A stretch of DNA of 14,290 nt from an uncultured Collinsella sp. Lineage in GTDB: Bacteria > Actinomycetota > Coriobacteriia > Coriobacteriales > Coriobacteriaceae. The first letter of the stretch is position 1. The number at the start of each line of letters is the position of its first letter. This document shows, piece after piece, positions 4,777 through 12,170 of the stretch. Below the pieces are notes generated by a model. The model was given only the letters and a program-made list of their open reading frames with translations. It was not told the origin of the DNA and did no database searches. The stretch is from NCBI GenBank assembly GCA_902478985.1, contig CABSNH010000029.1:1-14290 (forward strand). The letters run 5' to 3'. The position numbers were made by a program, and so were the translations under genes.

Positions 4777-4860
4777 CCCGACCCTGGGGGATGGCCCCTC
4801 CCCGGGGGGGCCGAAGGCTCGCCCCACGGCATTGCGCCTTTTTTGCGCAGGCCCCGAAAC
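4777..4860. other. Candidate cos/packaging site region between HNH and small terminase
   Basis: This 110-base gap contains an extreme G/C stretch: GGGGG at 4786-4790, then GGCCCCTCCCC at 4793-4803 joined directly to GGGGGGGCC at 4804-4812, a near palindrome. A TGCGC/GCGCA inverted repeat with a T-rich loop follows at 4833-4849. Cos sites of HNH-bearing phages commonly lie in exactly this gap. The actual cut site cannot be read from sequence alone. Confidence 0.4.
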
Positions 4861-4886
4861 CGAGTCCATACCGGGAGGTGCATGGA

Positions 4887-5336
4887 ATGTCCACGAAGTC
4901 CACGAAGCCGAGGGGCAAGCCCTGGACCGCGGACGAGCGGGAGTTCGTCAGAAACGCGTACCCGGCGCTCGGACCTGCGGCTATCGCGAAGAAACTCAAG
5001 AGGTCGCGCTCGGGCGTGTGCGCCCTCATCAAGAGGATGAAGGAGAGCGGCGAGATCGCGACCGACGAGTCCACGGGGGAGTCCGTGGGCGCGGGCGTCT
5101 CGGCGCCTCCCGCGGACGGCCCGGACGGCCGCCAGGACACGCTCGGGAGGCTCCGGTGGGTGCGGCAGATCATCGAGCGCCAGCTCTACGATGCCGAGCC
5201 CAGCCAGGCGGCACGGCTCGCCAAGGAGTACCGCGAGACGCTCGAGCAGATTGAACGGATAGAGGGGGCTGGGGAGGACGGTGGCGACGATGTCATCATC
5301 AACGCCGTTTCGGTCCTGCGCGACGTCCTCGGCTAA
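4887..5336 (+). CDS. terS: Terminase small subunit
   Basis: ATG 4887 follows GGGAGGTG at 4873-4880; in-frame sequence upstream (from 4164) is low-complexity nonsense. The 149-residue protein has a helix-turn-helix at about 13-53 (WTADEREFVRNAYPALGPAA, then IAKKLKRSRSGVCALIKRM), a Pro/Gly-rich linker and a C-terminal helical oligomerisation segment (LRWVRQIIERQLYDAEPSQA to QIERIE). TerS binds the packaging site and loads the large subunit. The assignment comes from the DNA-binding fold, the size and the position directly before the large terminase, whose start lies inside the end of this gene (overlap of about 50 bases, so translation is probably coupled). Confidence 0.8.
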   Translation: MSTKSTKPRGKPWTADEREFVRNAYPALGPAAIAKKLKRSRSGVCALIKRMKESGEIATDESTGESVGAGVSAPPADGPDGRQDTLGRLRWVRQIIERQLYDAEPSQAARLAKEYRETLEQIERIEGAGEDGGDDVIINAVSVLRDVLG

Positions 5337-6774
5337 GCCGAGGCTCCGCCTCGTCCAGCCCTACGAGAGGTCCATCGGCTCTCTCGCGGTCGAGCTCGCC
5401 CCGACGATGGGATACAAGCTCGTGCCGTGGCAGGAGCAGCTCGCCCACGACATCGGCGCCGTGGACGCGAGCGGCAAGTGGGTCCATCCGCGCGTCGGCA
5501 TCTCCATCCCTCGACAGCAGGGCAAGTCCGTCGACATCATCGTGTGGGTCGCGGTCATGGCCGCGCTCGCCGGCTACAAGGTGCTCTGGACCGAGCACAA
5601 CTACTCGACGACCATGGAGATGGTCGGCCGCTTCCGCAAGATCTTCGGGCGCCGTGTCGGCGACACGTCCGAGGGAATCCCGCGCTGGCGCAAGCTCCTG
5701 GTCGAGGTCTGCTCGCAGACCGGCCAGGAGTGGATGCGGTTCAGCTCCGGCGGCGTCATCCAGTTCTCGACGAGGACCAAGTCCTCGCGCCTGGGCTTCT
5801 CCTTCGACATCGTCATATACGACGAGGCCCAGGAGCTCACGGGCATCCACACCCAGGTTATCAACCCGACGACGACGTCCGGCGCGAAGCAAAACCTGAT
5901 GATCGTGTACGCCGGAACGCCGACCCGCGCCGGCAACCCCGCCGAGGTGTTCAAGAACCTCCGGCAGCAGGCGTGGGAGGGCGGCGAGAAGGCGTCCGAC
6001 CTGCTTTGGCTGGAGTACGGCGTCGAGGAGGTCGGCGACATCTGGGACGAGAGCCGCTGGCCGGAGGTCATGCCCTCGCTCGGATACCATGCCGACATCC
6101 GCGCCATCCGCACGGGAATGAAGGACATGGACGAGCTTGGCGCCGCCCAGGAGTACCTGGGCTACTGGCTGCCCTCGGAGGAGCAGGTGGAGCCGCCGGT
6201 CATCGGCGCCGCCGCATGGGGCGAGTGCCTCGTGGGGAGCGGCCCAGAGCTTACTGCCGGCTGCAGGATCTGCGCCGGCGTGAGGTTCAGCGCCGACGGC
6301 TCGACCGTCGCCGTGGCGTGCGCCGTGCGGCCGCCCGGGTCTGCGACCGTGCACGTGGAGCTTCCCTTCTGCAAGGACCCGGAGCCCAGCACGGATTGGC
6401 TGGCCTACTGGATCGCCGCGAGGGCGGGCAGGTACGCCTGCGTCGCAATCGACGGCAAGGCGGGCGCCGGCGCCCTGTGCGACAAGCTCGAGGGCATGGG
6501 CATGCCCAAGGACTACATCCTGCGCCCGAGCACCGACCAGGCCGTGACCGCCGCCAGCCTCATCTCGTCCGGCGCGAAGGCGGGCTCGGTCACGCATATC
6601 GCGTGCCCGGCGCTCGACCTGTCGGCCGAGACGTCCCCCAAGCGCAAGATCGGCTCGTCGGGCGGCTGGGGCTTCGGCGGCGACAACGCCGCGCCCATCG
6701 AGGCCGCGGGGCTGGCGCTGCTCGCGCTCAACACATCGAAGAGAAAACCCGGAATGAAGGCGAGGGTCACTTGA
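5281..6774 (+). CDS. terL: Terminase large subunit
   Basis: The 497-residue motor and nuclease that drives DNA into the procapsid. An N-terminal ATPase shows a Walker A-like motif SIPRQQGKS at about 75-83, Walker B with catalytic Glu at IVIYDEAQ (177-184) and the coupling motif AGTPTR at 211-216. The C-terminal RNase H-like nuclease has likely metal-binding Asp at about 339 (VRFSADG), 391 (VAIDGKAG) and 468 (WGFGGDNA). Length is normal for the family. GTG 5281 is given as start, but it is only three bases from GGGGAGG at 5271-5277; ATG 5290 is an equally good choice. The TGA overlaps the portal start as TTGA. Confidence 0.95.
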   Translation: MATMSSSTPFRSCATSSAKPRLRLVQPYERSIGSLAVELAPTMGYKLVPWQEQLAHDIGAVDASGKWVHPRVGISIPRQQGKSVDIIVWVAVMAALAGYKVLWTEHNYSTTMEMVGRFRKIFGRRVGDTSEGIPRWRKLLVEVCSQTGQEWMRFSSGGVIQFSTRTKSSRLGFSFDIVIYDEAQELTGIHTQVINPTTTSGAKQNLMIVYAGTPTRAGNPAEVFKNLRQQAWEGGEKASDLLWLEYGVEEVGDIWDESRWPEVMPSLGYHADIRAIRTGMKDMDELGAAQEYLGYWLPSEEQVEPPVIGAAAWGECLVGSGPELTAGCRICAGVRFSADGSTVAVACAVRPPGSATVHVELPFCKDPEPSTDWLAYWIAARAGRYACVAIDGKAGAGALCDKLEGMGMPKDYILRPSTDQAVTAASLISSGAKAGSVTHIACPALDLSAETSPKRKIGSSGGWGFGGDNAAPIEAAGLALLALNTSKRKPGMKARVT

Positions 6775-8189
6775 TCTCGATACCTTACGCCGTGGCGTCC
6801 GCCGACGGCCTGCTCGAGGAGGACCGCGAGACGGTGCGCTGCCTGCTCAACAGCTGGCAGACCCATTACAGGGGCAACCTCCTGCGCTCGGACTACTACG
6901 AGGCGCGCAACATGCTCAAGGACCTCGGCATCGCCGTGCCAGACTCGCTGCGCGACTTGGAGGTCGCGTGCGGCTGGGGATACAAGTGCGTGGAGGTCAT
7001 GCGCGACCACATCGCCTTCGACGGGTTCACGTGCCCCGACGACGAGGACTTCGACGGCCTGCTCACCTCCGTGGCCAAGCGCAACAAGATGGCCACGCGC
7101 GTCGGCAAGGCCGTCAACTCCGCACTCAAGTACTGCTTCTCCATGCTCGTGGTGACGGCGGACGAGGACGGGCACGCCCGCATCTCGGCGTACCCGCCGA
7201 CCCTGTGCACGGGCATCTGGGACGACGTCCACGAGTGCCTGTCCTCCGGCATGTTCGTCGTCTCCTTCGCCAAGGACCGCGGGCGGCCCACGGACCGCCC
7301 GGACTGGGTCAACGTGATGCTGCCGGACCGCATGGTGCGCATCCGCGAGGTTCGCCGCAACGAGTGGGCGGCGGAGTACGTGGAGCACGGCCTGGGCGCC
7401 GTGCCCATGTTCGTCATGCCGCACAATCCCGATGACGACCGACCGTTCGGCGTGTCCAGGATCAACTCCGAGGTGCGCTGGAACATCGACTGCGCCATGC
7501 GCGCCAACGTCAACGAGGAGATCGCCGCCGCGTTCGCCGCCTCGACCCAGAAGTACCTTCTGGGCACCGACGGAGACGCGTTCGCCGACAAGACCAAATG
7601 GAGCGCCTTCATCGGCTCCATCTTCGAGGTCACCAAGACCGAGGACGGCACGATTCCGCAGTTCGGCCAGCTCACGCAGCCGAGCATGCAGCCCATGACC
7701 GAGCACTTCGGCAACCTGTGCAAGCGCATGAGCGCAGCGACCGGCATCCACGTGGGGCAGTTCGGCATCATGAGCGACAACCCCAGCTCCGCCGAGGCGA
7801 TCTACGCCGAGAACGAGCCGCTCATCCTCAAGTGCAAGAGCTTCATCCGCGAGGCCAAGGCGGCGCTGGCGAATGCCGCGACCGCCGCGATCGCGACGGA
7901 ACTCGGGTGCTCCTACGAGGAGGCCGAGGACGCCTGCGGCGTGTCCGTCCACTTCCTGAACCCAGCCATGCCGACGCTGGCCCAGCAGACCGACAGCTCC
8001 ATCAAGCTCGCGTCTGTGGTCGAGGGCTTCGCCGGCACGCCGACCTTCTGGCGCCTCAACGGCCTCGACGACGACGAGGTGCGCAACGTCTCGTCCGAGA
8101 TCAGGCGCAACGTGACGCGCTCGGCGGCGCTCGACCTGATGGCGGGCGTCACCCAGGCGGCGGAGCCCGCGCCGCCCGCCTATGATTAG
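6771..8189 (+). CDS. Portal protein (SPP1 gp6-like)
   Basis: The 472-residue portal forms the twelve-subunit DNA gate at one capsid vertex. The TTG at 6771 overlaps the TerL stop and has GAAGGCGAGGG just upstream; the same frame runs far upstream into TerL, but that part is arginine-rich nonsense. The N-terminus (about 10-75, ADGLLEEDRETVRCLLNSWQ, then RGNLLRSDYYEARN) and the C-terminal clip/stem region (HVGQFGIMSDNPSSAEAIYA, then ENEPLILKCKSFIREAK) match the SPP1-type portal family, in which the NPxSAEAI motif is typical. Size is normal. It ends eight bases inside the MuF-like gene. Confidence 0.9.
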   Translation: MISIPYAVASADGLLEEDRETVRCLLNSWQTHYRGNLLRSDYYEARNMLKDLGIAVPDSLRDLEVACGWGYKCVEVMRDHIAFDGFTCPDDEDFDGLLTSVAKRNKMATRVGKAVNSALKYCFSMLVVTADEDGHARISAYPPTLCTGIWDDVHECLSSGMFVVSFAKDRGRPTDRPDWVNVMLPDRMVRIREVRRNEWAAEYVEHGLGAVPMFVMPHNPDDDRPFGVSRINSEVRWNIDCAMRANVNEEIAAAFAASTQKYLLGTDGDAFADKTKWSAFIGSIFEVTKTEDGTIPQFGQLTQPSMQPMTEHFGNLCKRMSAATGIHVGQFGIMSDNPSSAEAIYAENEPLILKCKSFIREAKAALANAATAAIATELGCSYEEAEDACGVSVHFLNPAMPTLAQQTDSSIKLASVVEGFAGTPTFWRLNGLDDDEVRNVSSEIRRNVTRSAALDLMAGVTQAAEPAPPAYD

Positions 8190-9561
8190 CGCGGCCGAGT
8201 TCGCGGCCTACAACCGGGCCGTGGCGAAGATCGGCGACAGGGCGGCATCCGATGTGGAGGCCGCCGTGCTCGCCTGGTGCCGCGCCCACGAGGGCGCGAC
8301 CGTCGCCGAGAAGCGCGAGGCCGCGAAGCTTATCATGGAGGGCTTCGTCCAGGGGTACGACGACGTCGCGGCGGAGTTCGCGGCGCAGTGGTACGACGAT
8401 CTAGCCGAGCGCAACGGCGCCAGGCTGCAGCAGGCCGTCACCATGACGACCTACAGGCCAGAATCGGTCGACACCGTTGCCAGATACCAGGCGAAGAAGC
8501 TCGTGAAGGGCGGAGAAGCGGCGTTCGCCAAGGCGTGCGGCGAGTACGCCCGCAACGACGCGCTCCGCAGCCTGAACGAGACGATCATCTCCAACGTGGG
8601 CCGCGACAGGAGCGCCGGCGTGCGCTTCGCGCGCGTGCCGACGGGCTTCGAGACCTGCACATTCTGCATCATGCTCGCGAGCCGCGGCGCGGTCTACCAC
8701 ACGCGCAAATCCGCCGGCGAGTTCAAGCACTTCCACCGCCACTGCGACTGCAAGGTGGTCCCCGGCTTCGAGGACGACCCGGACGCGGAGCTCGTGGAGG
8801 GCGTGCGGCCGGAGGAACTGCGCGAGCGGTGGTGGCAGCTCGAGAAGGTCGACGCGACCGCGGGGCTGAGCGCAGCCGAGCGAGAGGAGCTCAGACGCAA
8901 GGTCATGGAGGGCGGCGAGCTGCCCGAGAACGTCAGGAAGACCAACCCCGCCGCGCACATGCGCAAAGTCGGACACAAGAGCAGCGGATGGATGAGCGCG
9001 GCGACCCGCCTCAACGCGGAGATCAAGGCGAACGGCTTCGCAAACGCCGAGGAGTTCTACGAATACCTGCGGACCCGCAGGACGAGGGCGGAATTCGACG
9101 AGGCGACTGCGCTCGCCGAGAAGATCCTGGCCAATGCCGACGCCACGCCGACGCTCTACGATGTGGCGCGAAGCTGGCTGAGCAAGTCGGAGGCGGTGAT
9201 TTCCTCCGGTTCCGCGCGGCCTCCCATATCCTCTGAGGTTCCCAACTGGCTAAACGGCGCAAAGAGAAATATCCATGCGAAGAAGCATGCCGGCGAATAC
9301 GGAATTGACTACAGGTCAAGGCTTGGCCAAGACGAGTACGATAGAATAATGTCGGAGGTCATCGACGAGCATGAGGCGGTAGAGTTTACCGATATCTCGA
9401 ACGGTCGAGAGGTGCAGCACTGTGCCGTTTACTTCCGCGGGGACGACATAGCTGTCGTCAACTTGGACAAGAGCGTGCGCGTGACCCTATTTAAGTACAG
9501 GAGGGGAGGGAGCGCCCGATATGACGAACTCTGGGATCGAGTTCACGGTGGGGCTGAATGA
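8182..9561 (+). CDS. MuF-like minor capsid protein with C-terminal toxin-like domain
   Basis: ATG 8182 overlaps the portal end. Residues about 1-200 form the capsid-associated part: a long helical N-terminus, then RVPTGFETCTFCIMLASRGA at 151-170 and HFHRHCDCKVVPGF at 183-196, with C159, C162, H187 and C190 as probable zinc ligands, as in head-morphogenesis proteins of actinobacterial phages. Residues 200-350 are a charged, helical linker. The last 105 residues (from PNWLNGAKRNIHAKKHAGEY) contain conserved-looking His 365 and 369, strands ending AVVNLDKSVRV and TLFKYRRGG. They resemble the BECR-type nuclease domains (barnase/EndoU/colicin/RelE group) found at the ends of MuF polymorphic toxins. 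G+C falls from 75% (8761-8880) to 53% (9241-9480), a sign of domain exchange. Nuclease action is inferred. Confidence 0.8.
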   Translation: MISAAEFAAYNRAVAKIGDRAASDVEAAVLAWCRAHEGATVAEKREAAKLIMEGFVQGYDDVAAEFAAQWYDDLAERNGARLQQAVTMTTYRPESVDTVARYQAKKLVKGGEAAFAKACGEYARNDALRSLNETIISNVGRDRSAGVRFARVPTGFETCTFCIMLASRGAVYHTRKSAGEFKHFHRHCDCKVVPGFEDDPDAELVEGVRPEELRERWWQLEKVDATAGLSAAEREELRRKVMEGGELPENVRKTNPAAHMRKVGHKSSGWMSAATRLNAEIKANGFANAEEFYEYLRTRRTRAEFDEATALAEKILANADATPTLYDVARSWLSKSEAVISSGSARPPISSEVPNWLNGAKRNIHAKKHAGEYGIDYRSRLGQDEYDRIMSEVIDEHEAVEFTDISNGREVQHCAVYFRGDDIAVVNLDKSVRVTLFKYRRGGSARYDELWDRVHGGAE

Positions 9562-9865
9562 TAGGTTCAGCGAATACATCACCGACTCCGTCGAGCTTCT
9601 CAACGCCCAACTGAGCCGCCACGGAATGGTTTTCTTCTTCGATACTGTTGACGCCACTCAACAAGTCATCGGCGGGAAGCACTGCGAGGACATGTTTGGC
9701 TGGGCCGTCCCAAATGAGCTTGTGGATGAGTTCAAGCCCGCATGGATTGACGACGATGGCGTAGAACTCGAAAAATACGACTACGTCTGCGCAAGTTGGG
9801 AGGACCGCAACGGTCAGCCCTATGCCGCCATCGACGGCAACCTTCCCGAGGAGGCTTACGCATGA
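9521..9865 (+). CDS. Small acidic protein, candidate immunity protein for the MuF toxin domain
   Basis: I do not recognise a named family. ATG 9521 has GGAGGGAG at 9505-9512 eight bases upstream, and the gene overlaps the 3' end of the MuF-like gene by 41 bases in another frame. The 114-residue product is acidic (runs such as WIDDDGVELEKYD) with alternating strands and helices and no signal peptide or membrane segment. Its G+C is close to that of the toxin-like domain (53% in 9541-9660) and far below the flanking capsid genes. Position directly behind a polymorphic toxin end, small size, acidity and shared composition are the usual marks of a cognate immunity protein. Function is inferred from context only. 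Confidence 0.6.
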   Translation: MTNSGIEFTVGLNDRFSEYITDSVELLNAQLSRHGMVFFFDTVDATQQVIGGKHCEDMFGWAVPNELVDEFKPAWIDDDGVELEKYDYVCASWEDRNGQPYAAIDGNLPEEAYA

Positions 9866-9900
9866 TGGCGCGCACCTTTTCTTCCGGAGGTGCGATATGA
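9862..9900 (+). other. 12-codon bridging ORF between two genes
   Basis: ATGATGGCGCGC begins a 12-codon frame that starts in the previous stop (ATGA at 9862-9865) and stops in the next start (ATGA at 9897-9900). It spans the ribosome binding site GGAGG at 9886-9890. It may only pass ribosomes from one gene to the next. Confidence 0.25.
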
Positions 9901-10274
9901 GGCGCGACCTCGATATCGTGAGGTACATCCTCATGACCGCCGAGTCCGCCGAGGGCGGGGTAGACGAAACTGCCCTCTGCTCCGGCCGGTACGATATTGA
10001 CCAGATCGCCTTTCACGTAGAGCTCCTGAGGGACTACGGCCTCGTGGAGGCGGAGGTGTCCTATGACGGCTTCGGGGAGGAGCCTCTCGGGGTGACCGTC
10101 TCGCGTCTGACATGGGATGGGTATGACTATCTCGATGCCATCCGCTCCGCCAAGGTATGGGGAAGGGCGAAAGACGCCATCTCGAGGGCAGTCGGCGAGA
10201 CGTCCCTGTCGGTCGTCAAGCAGACGTGCACGATGGTGGCCTCAGAGCTCATCAAGAAGCAGCTGGGCATCTAG
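9897..10274 (+). CDS. DUF2513-family protein (125 aa)
   Basis: ATG 9897 follows GGAGG at 9886-9890 by six bases. The start MRRDLDIVRYILMTAES, the middle FHVELLRDYGLVEAEV and the segment RLTWDGYDYLDAIRSAKVWG match the DUF2513 family, small winged-helix-like proteins of prophages and mobile elements whose role is unknown. Length is as usual. Its presence between the MuF/immunity pair and the scaffold gene is unusual for a capsid module, and a terminator follows it. It may be a second immunity or regulatory protein of the toxin insert, or an unrelated moron. Which of these is true cannot be told from sequence. Confidence 0.75.
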   Translation: MRRDLDIVRYILMTAESAEGGVDETALCSGRYDIDQIAFHVELLRDYGLVEAEVSYDGFGEEPLGVTVSRLTWDGYDYLDAIRSAKVWGRAKDAISRAVGETSLSVVKQTCTMVASELIKKQLGI

Positions 10275-10305
10275 CCATAAGGCAGCGATCTCGCCGCCGC
10301 ACATA

Positions 10306-10408
10306 CGGGGAAACCCGACCAAAACGTTGAACCAGGCCATCCGCACGGGTGGCCTTTTTCATGCCGAAAAGCGCCCCGCACGGGGCAAGACGATGCCCCG
10401 CACGGGGC
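10306..10408 (+). repeat. Series of four hairpins, two identical, before the scaffold gene
   Basis: CGGG-GAAA-CCCG (10306-10317) carries a GNRA tetraloop. The terminator hairpin (10335-10354) follows, and then the identical 14-mer GCCCCGCACGGGGC occurs at 10373-10386 and 10395-10408, eight bases apart. The last three share the apex CCGCACGGG. The 149-base gap (10275-10423) has no gene and no clear promoter. Confidence 0.7.
10335..10359 (+). terminator. Intrinsic terminator closing the toxin/DUF2513 insert
   Basis: GGCCATCC (10335-10342) pairs with GGGTGGCC (10347-10354), an 8-bp stem with one T-G wobble and loop GCAC, followed by five T. It lies between DUF2513 and the scaffold gene. Confidence 0.75.
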
Positions 10409-10423
10409 GGAAATGGAGGGAGC

Positions 10424-10945
10424 ATGGCCCAGGAGACCACGCCCGCCGAGACCGATCCGATCGACCCTGCACAGGGCGGAGAGACCGATCCGGCGCCCGA
10501 CTACAAGGCGCTCTACGAGAACGCGCTGAAGGAGTCGCGCAAGTGGGAGAGCCGCTCGAAGGCGAACCTCAAGGAGCTCGACGAGCTCAAGGCCGCAGCG
10601 CCCAAGACGGACCCGACCGTGGAGGAGCGCCTGAGCGCGCTCGAGAGCGAGAACGCCGCCCTCAAGGCGAGCGCCGCCCGCTCCGCGCTCGTCGACTCCG
10701 TGGCCAAGGCCACCGGGCTCGACCGCTCCATCGTGGCCACGCTCAACGGCGAGGACGAGGACGCCCTCACCGAGCAGGCCAAGGCCGTGGCGGCCATCAC
10801 GAAACCGGCCGGCGGCGCGCCGAAGGCGCCCGAGGCAGGCGGCAAGCCCAAGCCCGGCAAGCCCTCCAAGAAGGACATCCTCGGAATCGAGGACAAGAAG
10901 GAACGCATGGCGGCAATCGCCGCCAACATCGACCTCTTCAAGTAA
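10424..10945 (+). CDS. Capsid scaffolding protein
   Basis: ATG 10424 follows GGAGGG at 10415-10420; the in-frame ATG at 10349 lies inside the upstream hairpin and terminator region. The 173-residue protein is highly charged: an acidic disordered start, a coiled-coil-like stretch at about 27-82 (LYENALKESRKWESRSKANL, then EERLSALESENAALKAS), a small helical domain at about 83-125 and a basic Pro/Gly/Lys linker (KPKPGKPSKK) before a C-terminal helix that would touch the capsid protein. This composition and the position before the major capsid gene are those of DUF4355-type phage scaffolds, which shape the procapsid and leave before maturation. Confidence 0.85.
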   Translation: MAQETTPAETDPIDPAQGGETDPAPDYKALYENALKESRKWESRSKANLKELDELKAAAPKTDPTVEERLSALESENAALKASAARSALVDSVAKATGLDRSIVATLNGEDEDALTEQAKAVAAITKPAGGAPKAPEAGGKPKPGKPSKKDILGIEDKKERMAAIAANIDLFK

Positions 10946-10963
10946 GGGGAGAAAGGGGCCCCA

Positions 10964-11809
10964 ATGCCCGATATCAAGACCCTCGCAGCCGCGCGCAACG
11001 TCGACCTCGTGAACACCTTCACCAAGTCGCTGGAGAAGCTCACGGCGATGCTGTCCACCTGCGCGCCCATCCACGCCGCCGTGGGCGAGACCCTGCACCA
11101 GAAGAAGATCACCGGCAAGCTCTCCGAGGCCGAGTACACCCCCGGCCAGGACATCCCGCTGTCCAACTACGACTACGAGGACGTCACGACCTTCGAGGTG
11201 ACGCTCAAGCCCTACCGCAAGCAGACCACGCTCCAGGAGGTCAAGAAGCGCGGCTACGACGGCGCCGTCGACAAGACCGACGCCGCGATGATCTCCGACA
11301 TACAGCGCAACATCAAGAAGGACTTCGTCGCCGCGCTCGGCGCCGAGGGCACCACCGCCGCGACCGGCAAGAGCCTCGTGGCCACCGCCGCGAACGCCTG
11401 GGCCGCCCTGTCCAACCTCACCGATGAGTACGGCTTCGGCAGCGGCGAGACGGTCTACTTCGCCAACCCGGTCGACTTCGCCAAGCAGATCGGCGAGTCC
11501 GAGGTCTTCAGCGCCTTCGGCATCTCCTACATCGAGAACTGGGCGGGCCTGGGCACGCTCGTGTCCACCGGCTCCGTGACCGCCGGCACGATCTACGCCA
11601 CCGTCAAGGACAACATCAAGGTCTACGTCGCCCCGACCGACGGCGACGACCTGTTCGGCTTCTACTCCGACGAGAGCGGCTACATCGCCGTGTCCCACTC
11701 GCCCGAGCTCAAGAGCCTGACCTACGACACCGTGGCCTATGTCGGCCTCGTGTTCTTCGCCGAGTACATCGACTTCGTGGTCAAGGGCACCATCGCCCCG
11801 ACCGCCTAG
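10964..11809 (+). CDS. Major capsid protein (HK97 fold)
   Basis: ATG 10964 follows GGGGAGAAAGGGG. The 281-residue protein has the layout of a compact HK97-fold capsid protein without a large N-terminal delta domain: a helical N-terminus (LVNTFTKSLEKLTAML), an extended strand with E-loop-like segment (GKLSEAEYTPGQDIPLSNYD), the long spine helix (about 100-125, DKTDAAMISDIQRNIKKDFVAAL), an A domain with NPVDFAKQIG and a final strand (VFFAEYIDFVVKGTIAPTA). Scaffold upstream and connector genes downstream support the call. It is likely the most strongly expressed gene here, with uniform high-GC codon use and no sign of frameshift. Confidence 0.92.
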   Translation: MPDIKTLAAARNVDLVNTFTKSLEKLTAMLSTCAPIHAAVGETLHQKKITGKLSEAEYTPGQDIPLSNYDYEDVTTFEVTLKPYRKQTTLQEVKKRGYDGAVDKTDAAMISDIQRNIKKDFVAALGAEGTTAATGKSLVATAANAWAALSNLTDEYGFGSGETVYFANPVDFAKQIGESEVFSAFGISYIENWAGLGTLVSTGSVTAGTIYATVKDNIKVYVAPTDGDDLFGFYSDESGYIAVSHSPELKSLTYDTVAYVGLVFFAEYIDFVVKGTIAPTA

Positions 11810-11828
11810 GCAACCCTAAGGAGCATCC

Positions 11829-12170
11829 ATGATCGCTTTGGTCACCTACCCGTACCGTGACCGCGAGACCCTCGCGGTGCATTACGTAGGAGAGGAGGTC
11901 GAGCTGGCAGATGAGCGCTTCGCGGAGCTGTCCGCCGGCGGCTTCGTCGACATTCCGCCCGCCGAGACGGAGGCCGCTGCGGAGCCCGTCGAGGACGAGG
12001 CGGACGAGGGCGAGGACGTCGTGGACAACGAGCCCGAGCAGCCCGTGCACGAGAAGCCTTCACCCGAGATGACCGTGCAGCAGCTGCGCGATGCCATCGA
12101 GGCCGCCAACGGCTTCGCCCCGCGTAGGGCGACCAAGGCGGAGCTCATCGCCATCCTGGAGACGCTCTAG
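11829..12170 (+). CDS. Small acidic protein with HeH/SAP-like C-terminus (113 aa)
   Basis: ATG 11829 follows AAGGAG at 11817-11822. The N-terminus (MIALVTYPYRDRETLAVHYV) reads as a small strand-rich domain like the short proteins that follow capsid genes. The centre is a long acidic disordered stretch (Glu/Asp/Pro-rich, about 45-75). The last 35 residues (MTVQQLRDAIEAANGFAPRR, then ATKAELIAILETL) match the HeH/SAP/Rho-N helix-extension-helix motif, which binds nucleic acid in other proteins and is common in phage head-completion genes. A role in head completion or DNA contact is likely but not shown. The stop overlaps the next GTG by one base. Confidence 0.7.
   Translation: MIALVTYPYRDRETLAVHYVGEEVELADERFAELSAGGFVDIPPAETEAAAEPVEDEADEGEDVVDNEPEQPVHEKPSPEMTVQQLRDAIEAANGFAPRRATKAELIAILETL

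Noticed and set aside
4164..4886. Long upstream extension of the small terminase frame
   Set aside because: It covers the HNH gene in another frame with low-complexity residues and passes through the GC-rich gap; a strong ribosome binding site supports 4887.
5427..6770. Very long frame (up to 920 residues) running through TerL into the portal
   Set aside because: The part before 6771 is Arg/Gly/Pro-rich out-of-frame translation of TerL; only the portal part from TTG 6771 looks like protein.
5299..7952. Long reverse-strand frames opposite TerL and portal (432 and 479 residues)
   Set aside because: High-GC antisense shadows rich in Gly, Arg, Val and His with no known motif and no ribosome binding site; the forward genes are unmistakable.
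10349..10423. Earlier start of the scaffold gene at ATG 10349
   Set aside because: It would place the N-terminus inside the terminator and the two hairpins; GGAGGG at 10415-10420 supports 10424.
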